DNA from: Thermohalobaculum sp050331335
GTDB lineage: Bacteria > Pseudomonadota > Alphaproteobacteria > Rhodobacterales > Rhodobacteraceae
Reading direction: 5' to 3'
NCBI GenBank assembly: GCA_050331335.1
Contig: JBHJGY010000024.1
Location: 1-64,000, forward strand
Length of the DNA: 64,000 bases
Shown piece after piece: positions 15,709 through 25,195 of this stretch. A program made the translations under genes and the position numbers. Position 1 is the first letter of the stretch. Every line of letters starts with the position of its first letter. The notes below the pieces were generated by a model. It saw only the letters and a program-made list of their open reading frames with translations, was not told the DNA's origin and made no database searches.

Positions 15709-17928
15709 ATGACCGCCGAGACCACAGCCCGCCCCGAGCCTCAGGTGACGCAAGAGCTCGCCGCCGAGCACGGCCTCAAGCCCGACGAGTATGCGCGGCT
15801 GCTCGCGCTGTTGGGGCGCACGCCGAGCTACACGGAGCTCGGCATCGTCCCGGCGATGTCGAACGAGCACTGCTCCTACAAATCATCGAAGATCCATCTG
15901 AGGACCCTGCCAACGACCGGCCCCCAGGTGATCTGCGGCCCCGGGGAGAACGCCGGCGTCGTGGATATCGGCGATGGTCAGGCGGTGGTCTTCAAGATGG
16001 AAAGCCACAATCACCCGTCCTTCATCGAGCCCTATCAGGGCGCTGCGACCGGGGTTGGCGGGATCCTGCGCGATGTCTTCACGATGGGCGCGCGCCCCGT
16101 GGCCTGTCTGAACGCCCTGTCCTTCGGCGCACCGGACAATCCGCGGACCCGGCGGCTCCTGTCGGGGGTGGTGGCCGGGATCGGCGGCTACGGCAACGCC
16201 TTCGGCGTGCCGACCGTGGGCGGTGAGCTGCGGTTCCACCCGGCCTATAACGGCAACTGCTTGGTGAACGCCATGGCGGTCGGGATCGCCGATGCGGATA
16301 AGATCTTCTACTCCGCTGCCTCCGGCGTCGGCATGCCTGTGGTTTATCTCGGTGCCAAAACCGGCCGCGACGGTGTGGGCGGTGCGACCATGGCTTCGGC
16401 CGAGTTCGGCGCGGACACTGAGGAAAAGCGCCCCACGGTACAGGTTGGAGACCCCTTCAAGGAGAAGTGCCTGCTCGAGGCCTGCCTGGAGTTGATGGCG
16501 ACGGGCGCCGTGATCTCGATCCAGGATATGGGAGCTGCCGGGCTCACCTGCTCTGCCGTGGAGATGGGCGACAAGGGCGGCCTCGGGGTCACGCTCGAGC
16601 TCGACGCCGTGCCCTGCCGCGAGACGGCGATGTCCGCCTATGAGATGATGCTCTCGGAGAGCCAGGAGCGGATGCTGATGGTGTTGCGGCCCGAGAAGGA
16701 GGCTGCGGCGCGTGCGATCTTCGAGAAATGGGACCTCGATTTCGCTGTTGTGGGACATACAACCCCACAGGATCGGTTCGTCGTCCAGCACGCGGGCGCG
16801 GTAAAGGCCGAGTTGCCGTTGAAGGCGCTGTCCGGCGCGGCGCCGCTTTATGACCGGCCCTGGGTCGAGACCCCGGCGCCCGCGCCGTTGGGCGAGGTGC
16901 CCGAGATCGACCCGGCCGAGGCGTTGATGCGCCTGATGTCCAGCCCCAATCTCTGCTCTCGGGCGTGGGTTTGGGAGCAATACGACCATATGGTCATGGC
17001 CGACACGGTGGTCCGGCCCGGCTCCGACGCCGCGGTCGTCCGGGTGCATGGGACGCAGAAGGCGCTTGCCCTCACAGCCGATGTGACGCCGCGCTATTGC
17101 AAGGCGGACCCGGTGATGGGCGGGCGGCAGGCGGTGGCCGAGGCTTATCGCAACCTCTCGGCGACCGGTGCACGGCCGCTCGCCGTGACGGACAATCTCA
17201 ATTTCGGCAACCCGGAGCGCCCTGAGATCATGGGCCAGCTTGTGGGGTGCATCCGTGGCATCGGCGAGGCCTGCGCCGTACTCGACATGCCGGTCGTCTC
17301 GGGAAACGTCTCGCTCTACAATGAAACCGAAGGGCGTGCGATCTTACCCACGCCGACGATCGGTGCGGTCGGGCTTCTGCCCACTCTCGATGCAGTGATC
17401 CCGATGGCCCCAGCGGCAGGGGATGCACTCGTGTTGCTGGGCTCGGTGATCGGCCATCTGGGGCAGTCGGCGCTTCTTTATGAGTTCTGGGGCCGCGACG
17501 ATGGCGCGCCACCGCCCGTCGATCTCGCGGCCGAGCGCCGGGCGGGCGAGTTGGTTCGGCAGCTAAAGGCTGAGGGCCTGATCACCGCGGCGCACGACCT
17601 CTCCGATGGCGGGCTCGCGGTCGCAGCTGCGGAAATGGCGCTGGCGAGCGGGCAAGGGGTCGCGCTCGATCCGCGGGAGGACCTCTCGGCCGCGGCATGG
17701 TTCTTCGGTGAGGATCAGGGGTGCTATGTCGTCGCGACGGCGGAGGGCATGGTTCCGGGCATCCTTGATGCGGCGCGCATCGCCGGGGTCCCGGCGCGGC
17801 GCATCGGCGAGATGGGGGGCGCGCAGATCCGCATGGGCGGGTCGGTGGTCGGGCTCACAGAGCTGCGCGCGGCCACGGAGGAGGCGCTGCCGCGGCTCAT
17901 GGGCGAGCTTCGAGCTGACGGCGGCTGA
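15709..17928 (+). CDS. purL: Phosphoribosylformylglycinamidine synthase subunit PurL
   Basis: The small-type PurL catalytic subunit (739 residues), which amidates FGAR to FGAM using ATP and ammonia from PurQ. Motifs: GRTPSYTELGIVPAMSNEHCSYKSSK near residue 35, KMESHNHPSFIEPYQGAATG with the His/ATP site near 95, DVTPRYCKADP, and HDLSDGGLAVAAAE near the end. The start at 15709 matches the usual N-terminus; open frame upstream lacks a ribosome-binding site. It is separated from purQ by two non-purine genes but on the same strand. Confidence 0.96.
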   Translation: MTAETTARPEPQVTQELAAEHGLKPDEYARLLALLGRTPSYTELGIVPAMSNEHCSYKSSKIHLRTLPTTGPQVICGPGENAGVVDIGDGQAVVFKMESHNHPSFIEPYQGAATGVGGILRDVFTMGARPVACLNALSFGAPDNPRTRRLLSGVVAGIGGYGNAFGVPTVGGELRFHPAYNGNCLVNAMAVGIADADKIFYSAASGVGMPVVYLGAKTGRDGVGGATMASAEFGADTEEKRPTVQVGDPFKEKCLLEACLELMATGAVISIQDMGAAGLTCSAVEMGDKGGLGVTLELDAVPCRETAMSAYEMMLSESQERMLMVLRPEKEAAARAIFEKWDLDFAVVGHTTPQDRFVVQHAGAVKAELPLKALSGAAPLYDRPWVETPAPAPLGEVPEIDPAEALMRLMSSPNLCSRAWVWEQYDHMVMADTVVRPGSDAAVVRVHGTQKALALTADVTPRYCKADPVMGGRQAVAEAYRNLSATGARPLAVTDNLNFGNPERPEIMGQLVGCIRGIGEACAVLDMPVVSGNVSLYNETEGRAILPTPTIGAVGLLPTLDAVIPMAPAAGDALVLLGSVIGHLGQSALLYEFWGRDDGAPPPVDLAAERRAGELVRQLKAEGLITAAHDLSDGGLAVAAAEMALASGQGVALDPREDLSAAAWFFGEDQGCYVVATAEGMVPGILDAARIAGVPARRIGEMGGAQIRMGGSVVGLTELRAATEEALPRLMGELRADGG

Positions 17929-18073
17929 GGGTGCGCGGGGTCCGTGGCGCACGCCGCCGGGGGACCCGGGAAAGGCGCAAGACCAGCATTTAGCAAGACC
18001 GGGCCGCGGTTTCGACCGATCAAGGAGAGGAACGCGACCGAGGCGGCTGGGCTCGACGGACAGCGCGGCAGTG

Positions 18074-18697
18074 TCAATTGCTCGACGGCTCATGGCGGGC
18101 GAGAAACTCCGCCGCTGGTAGCCGCCGGAGGTCGTCGAGGGCCCTGCGCAGGCGGTTGTGGTCCCATTCCCACCAGGCAAGGGCGATTAGGCGCTCGGCG
18201 ATTTCTGGCGTGTGGCGGTCGCGGATCGGGCGGGCCGGATTGCCGCCGACGATGCGATAGGGTGGGACATCCTTCGTCACCACCGAGCCCATCGCGACAA
18301 CCGCCCCATGGCCGATGGTCACCGCCGGCTTGATCATCGCCATATGGCCGATCCAGACATCATGGCCGATCACCGTACGTCGCGCCGCGCGCGCCTCGAA
18401 AAACTCAGCGTCGTCCGCTGCGTCATCCCAATAGCTGGCCGAGCGGTAGAGCATATGGTGCTGGCAGGCGAGGTGCATCGGATGGTCCGTCGCCCCGATC
18501 CGGACAAAGCTCGCAATGTTGACGAACCTGCCCACCTCTGCATTCGCGATATCGCAGAAACGCTCAGCATACGAATAAGCGCCGAAGCTGGAGTTCAGCA
18601 GCCGCGTTCCCTCACAAAGTTGGGTATAGGGACCGAGTGTGCTGTTTTCGACCGAACAGCCCTGCTGAACTTCCGGCTCGATCCCGAACCGCGCCAC
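18074..18697 (-). CDS. Phosphonate-linked hexapeptide-repeat acyltransferase
   Basis: A left-handed beta-helix acyltransferase of 207 residues. Imperfect hexapeptide turns include CSVENSTLGPYTQLCEGTRL, VIGHDVWIGHMAMI and VTIGHGAVVAMGSVV, ending in YRIVGGNPARPIR, as in chloramphenicol/xenobiotic acetyltransferases. It follows the second permease gene by six bases. Members of this family recur in phosphonate operons and are annotated as phosphonate-metabolism hexapeptide transferases; the acyl acceptor is not known. The start is GTG 18697. Confidence 0.85.
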   Translation of the reverse strand: MARFGIEPEVQQGCSVENSTLGPYTQLCEGTRLLNSSFGAYSYAERFCDIANAEVGRFVNIASFVRIGATDHPMHLACQHHMLYRSASYWDDAADDAEFFEARAARRTVIGHDVWIGHMAMIKPAVTIGHGAVVAMGSVVTKDVPPYRIVGGNPARPIRDRHTPEIAERLIALAWWEWDHNRLRRALDDLRRLPAAEFLARHEPSSN

Positions 18698-18703
18698 CTT
18701 GGC

Positions 18704-20305
18704 TCAGCTGCCCTGGATAAGGCGCCGGCGGAGCCAGCCGGAGAGCTGGTCCATCATCACCACGACGATGATCGTGAGCGAAATGATGTAGAGCGTGTTC
18801 TCCCAATCGCGGGCGGTGCGCATGGTCTCGACCAGCACAAGCCCGATGCCGCCTGCGCCGAGCGCGCCGATGACCGTCGCGGAGCGGGTGTTCGATTCCA
18901 GATAATACAGCGTCTGAGAGATGAAGACCGGGAGGATCTGCGGGATCACCCCGTAGCGGTATCTTTGGAGCTGGTTCGCCCCGGTGGCGCGCACGCCCTC
19001 GATCTGTTTGTTGTCAACGTTTTCAAGCGCTTCGGAGAAAAGCTTGCCGAGTGTGCCCATATCGGTGATCGCAATGGCCAGGGCTCCGGTGAGCGGTCCC
19101 AGACCGAAGGCGCGGATGAAGATGAGCGACCAGATCAGATTGTCGATCCCGCGAACGAAGTCGAACAGCCGTCGCACGAAGAACCGCGCGACCATCGAGG
19201 GCGTAAAGTTTGCAGCGGCGATGAAGGCGAGCGGCAAGCCGAGGAGGACTGCGGTGATCGTTCCCAGGACTGCCATCATGATGGTCTCGAGCAGTGCGAC
19301 GAAGACATGCCCGTGTTGCCATTCAGGATTGGTCCAGAAGGTGTTAAAGATGTATGCGAAATTCGACATCGTCGGGTGCAGCCGGCCGTCGCCCGACGTC
19401 TCGCCGCTGCCCGTGGCCGAAGGTCCGAGCCCGGTGCGCAACCCGCCTTGCGTCTGCTGCGGCGCCTCCGAGGGGTCGGCTGGGGGTGTGTCGATTGCAT
19501 AGCCCACCAGCTCCCAAAAGCTCAGGGTGTTGAGCTCGCTGTCGAACGGGAACCAAAAATTCTCCCAGCCCCAGAAATAGCGGTGCACCTCTATCTTTGA
19601 GCGGGTGATCTGCACGCGTTTGGAGATCAAGGGTCGGGCGTCGAACTTCACCTCACGGACGCTGGCCCAGTCGGGGGCGAGATCTGCGGGCAACATCTCT
19701 TCGAGGCGGATCCCCTCGGGGTGCACGATGCTCTCACCCTGGGGCGTGATCGTCTCGAATATCCCGTCGTCGCGCTTGAAGATAACGGTGCCGTCGGTGA
19801 GGCTCGTGGTCGGGCGGCCGTCGATCAGCGCGTTGACAATGGTCCCGTCAGGCAGCTGGGTCTCAATACCGGCCCGATGCGCGGTCGCTGTGATCGTGCC
19901 GTAGTCCGGGACCGTAAGAGCCACGGTGGGTCCCGTGATAACCGCCGAAAAGCCGTCGCCAAGATCAATCTCGGCGCCGTCCCCGGTGCGTCGGACCCAG
20001 GCGGGCGGCGTGTCATAGGTGGCGTTGCGCTCGCCCTCCACCGACACGGTGAAATCGCCACGGCGGAGGTTCTGCTCGACATGAACCTTGTGCTTGACCG
20101 AGTCGACACCGAGCAGGACGGCGCGCTCGGGTCGCGCATTCTCGATCAGGCCCCCGACGCCGAAGGCAACCCAGGCATAGGCAAGATAGCCCAGGATCGC
20201 CGCGAGCACCGCAAAGGTGAGCCAGCTGCGGTTCCGCACCTGGCGCCACGCCTCCTCCCGCAAGGCGGCCCCCCCGATCGCGATGTCCTGCGTTGCTTGG
20301 GTCAT
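18704..20305 (-). CDS. phnE: Phosphonate ABC permease PhnE with extra extracytoplasmic domain
   Basis: Membrane subunit of the phosphonate importer, 533 residues, about twice the usual 260-300. A first helix lies at about 28-50. About 200 residues follow with no helix, rich in beta-like strands (GDFTVSVEGERNATYDTPPA, ETITPQGESIVHPEG). The standard permease core occupies about 330-530. The EAA-type loop is EALENVDNKQIEGVRATGANQLQRYRYGVIPQ, followed by GALGAGGIGL. The ATG overlaps the previous permease stop as ATGA. The large loop should be periplasmic; its function is unknown. Confidence 0.92.
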   Translation of the reverse strand: MTQATQDIAIGGAALREEAWRQVRNRSWLTFAVLAAILGYLAYAWVAFGVGGLIENARPERAVLLGVDSVKHKVHVEQNLRRGDFTVSVEGERNATYDTPPAWVRRTGDGAEIDLGDGFSAVITGPTVALTVPDYGTITATAHRAGIETQLPDGTIVNALIDGRPTTSLTDGTVIFKRDDGIFETITPQGESIVHPEGIRLEEMLPADLAPDWASVREVKFDARPLISKRVQITRSKIEVHRYFWGWENFWFPFDSELNTLSFWELVGYAIDTPPADPSEAPQQTQGGLRTGLGPSATGSGETSGDGRLHPTMSNFAYIFNTFWTNPEWQHGHVFVALLETIMMAVLGTITAVLLGLPLAFIAAANFTPSMVARFFVRRLFDFVRGIDNLIWSLIFIRAFGLGPLTGALAIAITDMGTLGKLFSEALENVDNKQIEGVRATGANQLQRYRYGVIPQILPVFISQTLYYLESNTRSATVIGALGAGGIGLVLVETMRTARDWENTLYIISLTIIVVVMMDQLSGWLRRRLIQGS

Positions 20306-21150
20306 GTCCGAACCTCGCCTCCAGTAAGCCGGGCGCGCAGGAAGGACGAGATCTGGTCGATCACCACGATCGACAGAAACAGGAGGATGAAGAGCGCCGC
20401 GGTGTCATCGCCCTGGCCTTGGCCCCAACCGATGGTCCGGCGCAGTTCGGCCCCGATGCCACCGGCGCCGACAAAGCCGAGGATCGCGGAGGCCCGCACA
20501 TTTATCTCGAGGCGCAGGAGGAAATAGCTGAGGAAGTTGGGCGCAACCTGCGGCATCACGGCGTAGCGGATCCGCTGCGTCCAGCCGGCGCCGACTGCCT
20601 TGAGACCTTCGACAGGCTTCTGATCGATGTTCTCGGTGACCTCGGAGAAGAGTTTGCCCAGCGCTCCGGCGGTGTGGAAGGCCACCGCGATCATCGCCGG
20701 CACTGGGGAGGTGCCGAGGACGAAGATCAGGAAGAGCGCGATGATCAGCTCAGGGAAGGCGCGCATCACGTCCATCACGCGCCGCACCGGCGCGACCACA
20801 TATCCGGGGACCCCGAGATTGCGGGTCGAGATGAAGGCGAACACCATCGCGAGCGCGCCGCCCAAGAGCGTCGCCGTCAGTGCGATGTTGAGGGTTTCGA
20901 TCAGCGCGGGAAAGTATTTAACAAAGAGACCAAAAAAGGCCGGACCAGCGTTCCACGCCTCGATGACGATCTCGCCAGGATAGTCGAAGAACTGGGTGAT
21001 GCCCGAGAGGAACCCGCCCGAGTTCATGGAGTTCGCCTCGCTATACCCGGAGACGAGCACGGCGACCACGATTACCAGCGTCAAGCCGGTATAGATCCGC
21101 CGACGACGTTCGTGGGCATAGATCTCGGACTGCAGATCGGCAAGAGACAT
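20302..21150 (-). CDS. phnE: Phosphonate ABC transporter permease PhnE
   Basis: Second permease of the pair, 282 residues, normal length. One helix lies near residue 20-42 and the core has about five more. The EAA loop is TENIDQKPVEGLKAVGAGWTQRIRYAVMPQ, then FVGAGGIGAEL. Likely forms a heterodimer with the long PhnE encoded next. ATG 21150 is used; an in-frame GTG three codons earlier (21159) is possible and neither has a strong ribosome-binding site. A GC-rich hairpin separates it from phnD. Confidence 0.92.
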   Translation of the reverse strand: MSLADLQSEIYAHERRRRIYTGLTLVIVVAVLVSGYSEANSMNSGGFLSGITQFFDYPGEIVIEAWNAGPAFFGLFVKYFPALIETLNIALTATLLGGALAMVFAFISTRNLGVPGYVVAPVRRVMDVMRAFPELIIALFLIFVLGTSPVPAMIAVAFHTAGALGKLFSEVTENIDQKPVEGLKAVGAGWTQRIRYAVMPQVAPNFLSYFLLRLEINVRASAILGFVGAGGIGAELRRTIGWGQGQGDDTAALFILLFLSIVVIDQISSFLRARLTGGEVRT

Positions 21151-21173
21151 CGGCGGCACCCGGCGGAGGAGGA

Positions 21174-21195
21174 GGGCGGCCCCGCAGGCCCGCCC
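21174..21195 (-). terminator. GC hairpin between phnD and phnE
   Basis: Six-base arms GGGCGG (21174-21179) and CCGCCC (21190-21195), extendable inward past one mismatch, lie in the 67-base gap after phnD. There is no T-run, so it is more likely a partial barrier or an RNA-stabilising hairpin that keeps binding-protein mRNA in excess over permease mRNA. That role is inferred from position. Confidence 0.4.
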
Positions 21196-21217
21196 CTTAT
21201 GTCAGAGCGTCAGACGA

Positions 21218-22156
21218 TCACTCGGACTTCGCTTGGCGCGCACCGATGACCGAGGTGTAAGCGTCGTGGGTGATCGGGGCGAGGCCTTTGACTTCGCCCG
21301 CCATCACGCCGTAGGCGCACTCGGGGTCCATCGACTCCAGCGACGCCACAACACCGGTGACCTCGAGCTTGACGCGCTCCGGCAGCGACTTGGCGAGGAC
21401 GATCGGGCCTTCCGGGATCACGTTGGAGATCCAGATCTGCTGCAGCTCGGTCATGTCGACGAGGCCGGCATCCACCGCTTTGCGCAGCGCGCCCGAGTTG
21501 TAGCCGTCCTCCCAAGCGCCGAGCGCGTCGGCCCAGGTGACGCCGGCGTCGAAGTCGCCGTTGTAGACGCCGACGATGGTCTGCTCGTGGCCGCCCGAGA
21601 AGACGACGTCGCCGAAATACTCGCCCGGGGTCATCGAGTAGCCGCCCTCAGGGATCTCGATGGAGGGGATCAGGTAGCCCGAGGTGGAGTTCGGGTCGCC
21701 GAAGGCGAAGGTCTTGCCGGCCATGTCCTCAAGGCTCTCGATGCCGCTGTCGACGCGGGCGAAGCCGATCGAGTGGTAGCCGTAGGAGCCGTCGACATTG
21801 ATTTTCACGAGGATCGGCTCGACCGCCTCGGGATCGGTCAGAAACACCTTGGCATAGGACGAGGCGCCGAGCCAGGCCAGGTCGAGCGAGCCGCCGAGGA
21901 GGCCTTCGATCACGCCGTTATAGTCGGCCGGGGCGAAGATTTTGGTGGGCACGCCGAGCTGCGCTTCCACCTTGGCGCGGAGGCACTCGTTGTTGCGCAG
22001 ACGGTCGGAGGCGTTTTCGCCGCCGAGGATGCCGATGCGGAACTCGGTGATGCCGAGGTCGCGCTCGCCGGCGGTACGGGTGAGTTCGCCGTCCTGAGCA
22101 ACAGCGACGGTGGCGAAGGTGGCGGCCGCGGCCGCGATCAGAGCTTTGATGGTCAT
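21218..22156 (-). CDS. phnD: Phosphonate-binding periplasmic protein PhnD
   Basis: Substrate-binding protein of the phosphonate importer, 312 residues. Signal peptide MTIKALIAAAAATFATVAVA precedes the family pattern: LGITEFRIGILGGENASDRL, PTKIFAPADYNGVIEGLLGG, DLAWLGASSYAKVFL, SGYLIPS and GDFDAGVTW. The start at 22156 has AGGGAG upstream. It lies 72 bases after phnC on the same strand. Ligand class (phosphonate, phosphite or phosphate ester) cannot be resolved by eye. Confidence 0.93.
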   Translation of the reverse strand: MTIKALIAAAAATFATVAVAQDGELTRTAGERDLGITEFRIGILGGENASDRLRNNECLRAKVEAQLGVPTKIFAPADYNGVIEGLLGGSLDLAWLGASSYAKVFLTDPEAVEPILVKINVDGSYGYHSIGFARVDSGIESLEDMAGKTFAFGDPNSTSGYLIPSIEIPEGGYSMTPGEYFGDVVFSGGHEQTIVGVYNGDFDAGVTWADALGAWEDGYNSGALRKAVDAGLVDMTELQQIWISNVIPEGPIVLAKSLPERVKLEVTGVVASLESMDPECAYGVMAGEVKGLAPITHDAYTSVIGARQAKSE

Positions 22157-22228
22157 AGGGTCTCTCCCTCTCTCATGCTGCCCCGGACGGCACATCCGGG
22201 GCGTTACCGAAACCGCGCTTCGGATCTC

Positions 22229-23038
<810 letters not shown>

Positions 23039-23088
23039 GCACACCTTCCACGCCTTCTTCCGCCCCCCGCATAAGGCCCCTCCGCCAC

Positions 23089-23121
23089 GCTTTCGCGACG
23101 AATGTGTGTCGATTTTGCGAC
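23089..23121 (-). promoter_or_regulatory. Three 11-bp direct repeats, possible PHO box
   Basis: On the plus strand three consecutive 11-mers (23089-23099, 23100-23110, 23111-23121) share the form GNNTNNNNGNC/GAC, each ending G-x-x/G-A-C or GTC. On the minus strand they read GTCGCAAAATC, GACACACATTC, GTCGCGAAAGC. PHO boxes are built from 7-bp half-sites repeated every 11 bp, and this array sits 51-83 bases before the phnC start. It is degenerate compared with the E. coli consensus, so PhoB control is a reasoned guess. Confidence 0.45.
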
Positions 23122-23145
23122 GTCGGTCCCTTGAGCTAAACCGAC

Positions 23146-23685
23146 CTAAGCGTCGGCTTGGGCCTTTCCGAAGCGCGAGAGCCGAGCCCGCTTAAGCGGA
23201 CCCCGGCGCGCGGTCGGGTCGAGGCCCGGCAGCACCGCCCGCAATACTGCCTCGACGCGCTCCGGCGCGTGGCTCCAAAGTTCCCAAAACACGCCGTCGG
23301 GGTGGCGCGCCTCCAGGCCGAACGGCGCCAGCGCGCGGGCTGGAAAATCGCGCAGATTGAAGGTCAGGATGAGCGCAGCGGCGGCCTGGGCTGCCGCTGC
23401 CGCGACATGGGCATCGGCTGGGTCGGGCAGGGCGAGGCGGAGTTCGAATTCTGGAGCCGGTAGGCAGAGCGCGTCCGGGAAGCGGGCGCTCATTTGTCGG
23501 CGGGCGGCCTCTGCGGCGTGGGCCGCCTCGGGCTCTTTGCGCGCCACTGAGAGGGTCCATTCATCGAGGACCCGGACGGTCCAAAGCGGGCGCATGAGCC
23601 CGGCCGCCGCCGCCTCGAGGACGAGTGCACGGACCATCGGCGGGTACAGCACGCAGGCGTCGATAAACACCCGGGCGCCGATCAC
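23146..23685 (-). CDS. PIN-domain ribonuclease-like protein
   Basis: A 179-residue PIN-fold protein. FIDACVLYPPMVRALVLEAA carries the first acidic residue. WTVRVLDEWT supplies a second, and DPADAHVAAAAAQAAAALILTFNLRDFP gives the DxHV and TFNxxDF motifs. The GTG start overlaps the stop of the RNA methyltransferase gene as GTGA, so the two are coupled. No antitoxin gene is adjacent, so this is not an obvious VapC. The methyltransferase/PIN pair is conserved in Rhodobacter-type genomes, which suggests RNA processing. Confidence 0.8.
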   Translation of the reverse strand: MIGARVFIDACVLYPPMVRALVLEAAAAGLMRPLWTVRVLDEWTLSVARKEPEAAHAAEAARRQMSARFPDALCLPAPEFELRLALPDPADAHVAAAAAQAAAALILTFNLRDFPARALAPFGLEARHPDGVFWELWSHAPERVEAVLRAVLPGLDPTARRGPLKRARLSRFGKAQADA

Positions 23686-24920
23686 GGCGCGAGCCGGAAG
23701 AGCAGGGCCTTGAGATACCCGGTCTCGGGCAGGGCAGGGTGCTGGGGGTGGTCCGGCCCCGCTCGTCCGGAGCGCACCAGGGCGGCGTAACGTCCGGCCT
23801 TGCGAATCCCCGCCGCACAGGCGCTGCGGAATGCCTCCGCCGAGACGGCACCGGAGCATGAACAGAGCATGAGCCAGCCCTCCGGCGTCACGAGACCCGC
23901 GGCCCGTCGGGCCGTGCGCTCATAGGCGCGCAGTCCCGCCTCCAGCGCGGGCTTTGCAGGTGCGAAGGTGGGTGGATCGCAAATCACCAGCCCGTAGCGC
24001 TCCTGAGCGGCGGCGGCCTGTGCCATTGCGTCGAAGGCGTCGGCGCGGCGGGTATCGTAGCGTTCGGCCAGCCCCCGGAGGTTTGCGGCGGTGCGGGCAA
24101 GCGCGAGCGCCGGCTCGGAGCTGTCGATCGCCGTGACGCGAGCATCGGGGGCTGCGGCGAGGCAGGCGAGCCCGAACCCACCCACATGAGAGAAGACATC
24201 GAGGATCCGGGCGTCCGGCCCGAGCGCCGCGGCTATCCGGGCGGCCATCGCGTGGTTCTCGCGCTGGTCGTAGAACAGCCCCGTCTTCTGACCGGCATGG
24301 AGATCGGCCAGGTAAGTGGCGCCGTTCATCTCTACGGGAACGGGAGCCGAGACGGTTCCCCGAACGACCTCCAGCCGCGTCTCCAGACCCTCGAGCTTGC
24401 GCACTCTCGACTGGGCGTTGACCACGATGGCCTGCGCTGGCGGCGCACCGGTTTCCGACAGAGCTGTGTCGAGACCGGCGATCAAGGTCGGCAAGCGCGG
24501 CTCGAGCCAGGCGGCGTTCGGTTGGATCACGATGGCCGGACCGTAGCGGTCCAGCACAAGGCCGGGCAGCCCGTCCCCTTCCGCATGGACGAGCCTGCAG
24601 AACGCCGCCTCAGCGCCCAGGGCGACTTGGCGCAGGCGAATGGCGCGCCGGAGGCGATCCGCGAACCAACCGGCGCCGATTTCGACATCGGGGTCGGCAT
24701 CCAGAAAGCGCGCGGCGATCTGGCTCTCTGAGTTTAAGGCGAAGGCGCCGAGCGGGCCGTCTCTGTCCTCGCGCCGCACCACGCTCCCTGAGGTCAGCGC
24801 CCGTGTGCGGCGGTCCATGGCGATCTCGTCGGCATAAGCCCAAGGGGCGCCCTCGCTGAGGCGGCGACCCTTGCCGGGACGGAGCTTGACGGTCGGGCGG
24901 GGCGCGGGTGCGTCGGACAT
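23682..24920 (-). CDS. RlmI-like class I SAM-dependent RNA methyltransferase
   Basis: RNA m5C methyltransferase-like protein, 412 residues. An N-terminal PUA-like domain (VKLRPGKGRRLSEGAPWAYA) recognises RNA. The Rossmann domain holds SAM motif I (RILDVFSHVGGFG), the acidic loop TAIDSSE, motif IV VICDPPTFAP and a Cys in LMLCSCSGA near the C-terminus. Closest described enzyme is E. coli RlmI, which methylates 23S rRNA; whether the target is the same is not shown. It overlaps the PIN gene by four bases. Confidence 0.88.
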   Translation of the reverse strand: MSDAPAPRPTVKLRPGKGRRLSEGAPWAYADEIAMDRRTRALTSGSVVRREDRDGPLGAFALNSESQIAARFLDADPDVEIGAGWFADRLRRAIRLRQVALGAEAAFCRLVHAEGDGLPGLVLDRYGPAIVIQPNAAWLEPRLPTLIAGLDTALSETGAPPAQAIVVNAQSRVRKLEGLETRLEVVRGTVSAPVPVEMNGATYLADLHAGQKTGLFYDQRENHAMAARIAAALGPDARILDVFSHVGGFGLACLAAAPDARVTAIDSSEPALALARTAANLRGLAERYDTRRADAFDAMAQAAAAQERYGLVICDPPTFAPAKPALEAGLRAYERTARRAAGLVTPEGWLMLCSCSGAVSAEAFRSACAAGIRKAGRYAALVRSGRAGPDHPQHPALPETGYLKALLFRLAP

Positions 24921-24966
24921 CGCAGCCGGGATAGCCGGTGGCGGCCGGCACGACTAGAGCGGAACG

Positions 24967-24995
24967 AAAAGAGGGCCGCGAATTTCGCGGCCCTC
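24967..24995 (-). terminator. Rho-independent terminator
   Basis: A perfect stem GAGGGCCGCG / CGCGGCCCTC (24971-24980 and 24986-24995) with a five-base AT loop. Read on the minus strand it is followed by TTTTCGTTCC (24961-24970). It ends transcription of the hydrolase/small-ORF unit before the methyltransferase gene. It is the clearest intrinsic terminator in the window. Confidence 0.85.
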
Positions 24996-25041
24996 CCGTG
25001 AGCTTGAGCGTCTGGCCCTGACCGGGCCGGGGCCCCAGCGG

Positions 25042-25122
25042 TCAGCAATGGGAAAGAGGCTGCTCCTTCGTCATGCTGTTCCCACCATCCTGGCTCAAAC
25101 GCCCAAAGGTCTCACTCGACAT
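25042..25122 (-). CDS. 26-codon ORF with near-perfect ribosome-binding site
   Basis: ATG 25122 is preceded by AAGGAGGTGGTCCA, the strongest Shine-Dalgarno in this region. The frame encodes 26 residues beginning MSSETFGRLSQDGG and ending EQPLSHC, then TGA. It lies 73 bases downstream of the metallo-hydrolase stop and 46 bases before an intrinsic terminator. The ribosome-binding site, defined stop and terminator argue that it is translated. It is polar, with a single C-terminal Cys preceded by His. No family is recognised; a leader-like or signalling peptide, or a short structural product, are possibilities. Confidence 0.6.
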   Translation of the reverse strand: MSSETFGRLSQDGGNSMTKEQPLSHC

Positions 25123-25195
25123 TGGACCACCTCCTTTCCGTTGTTGACCACTGCGAAGATCGTGGGTCATCCGGTGGCCCGATGCAAGCCGAAAC

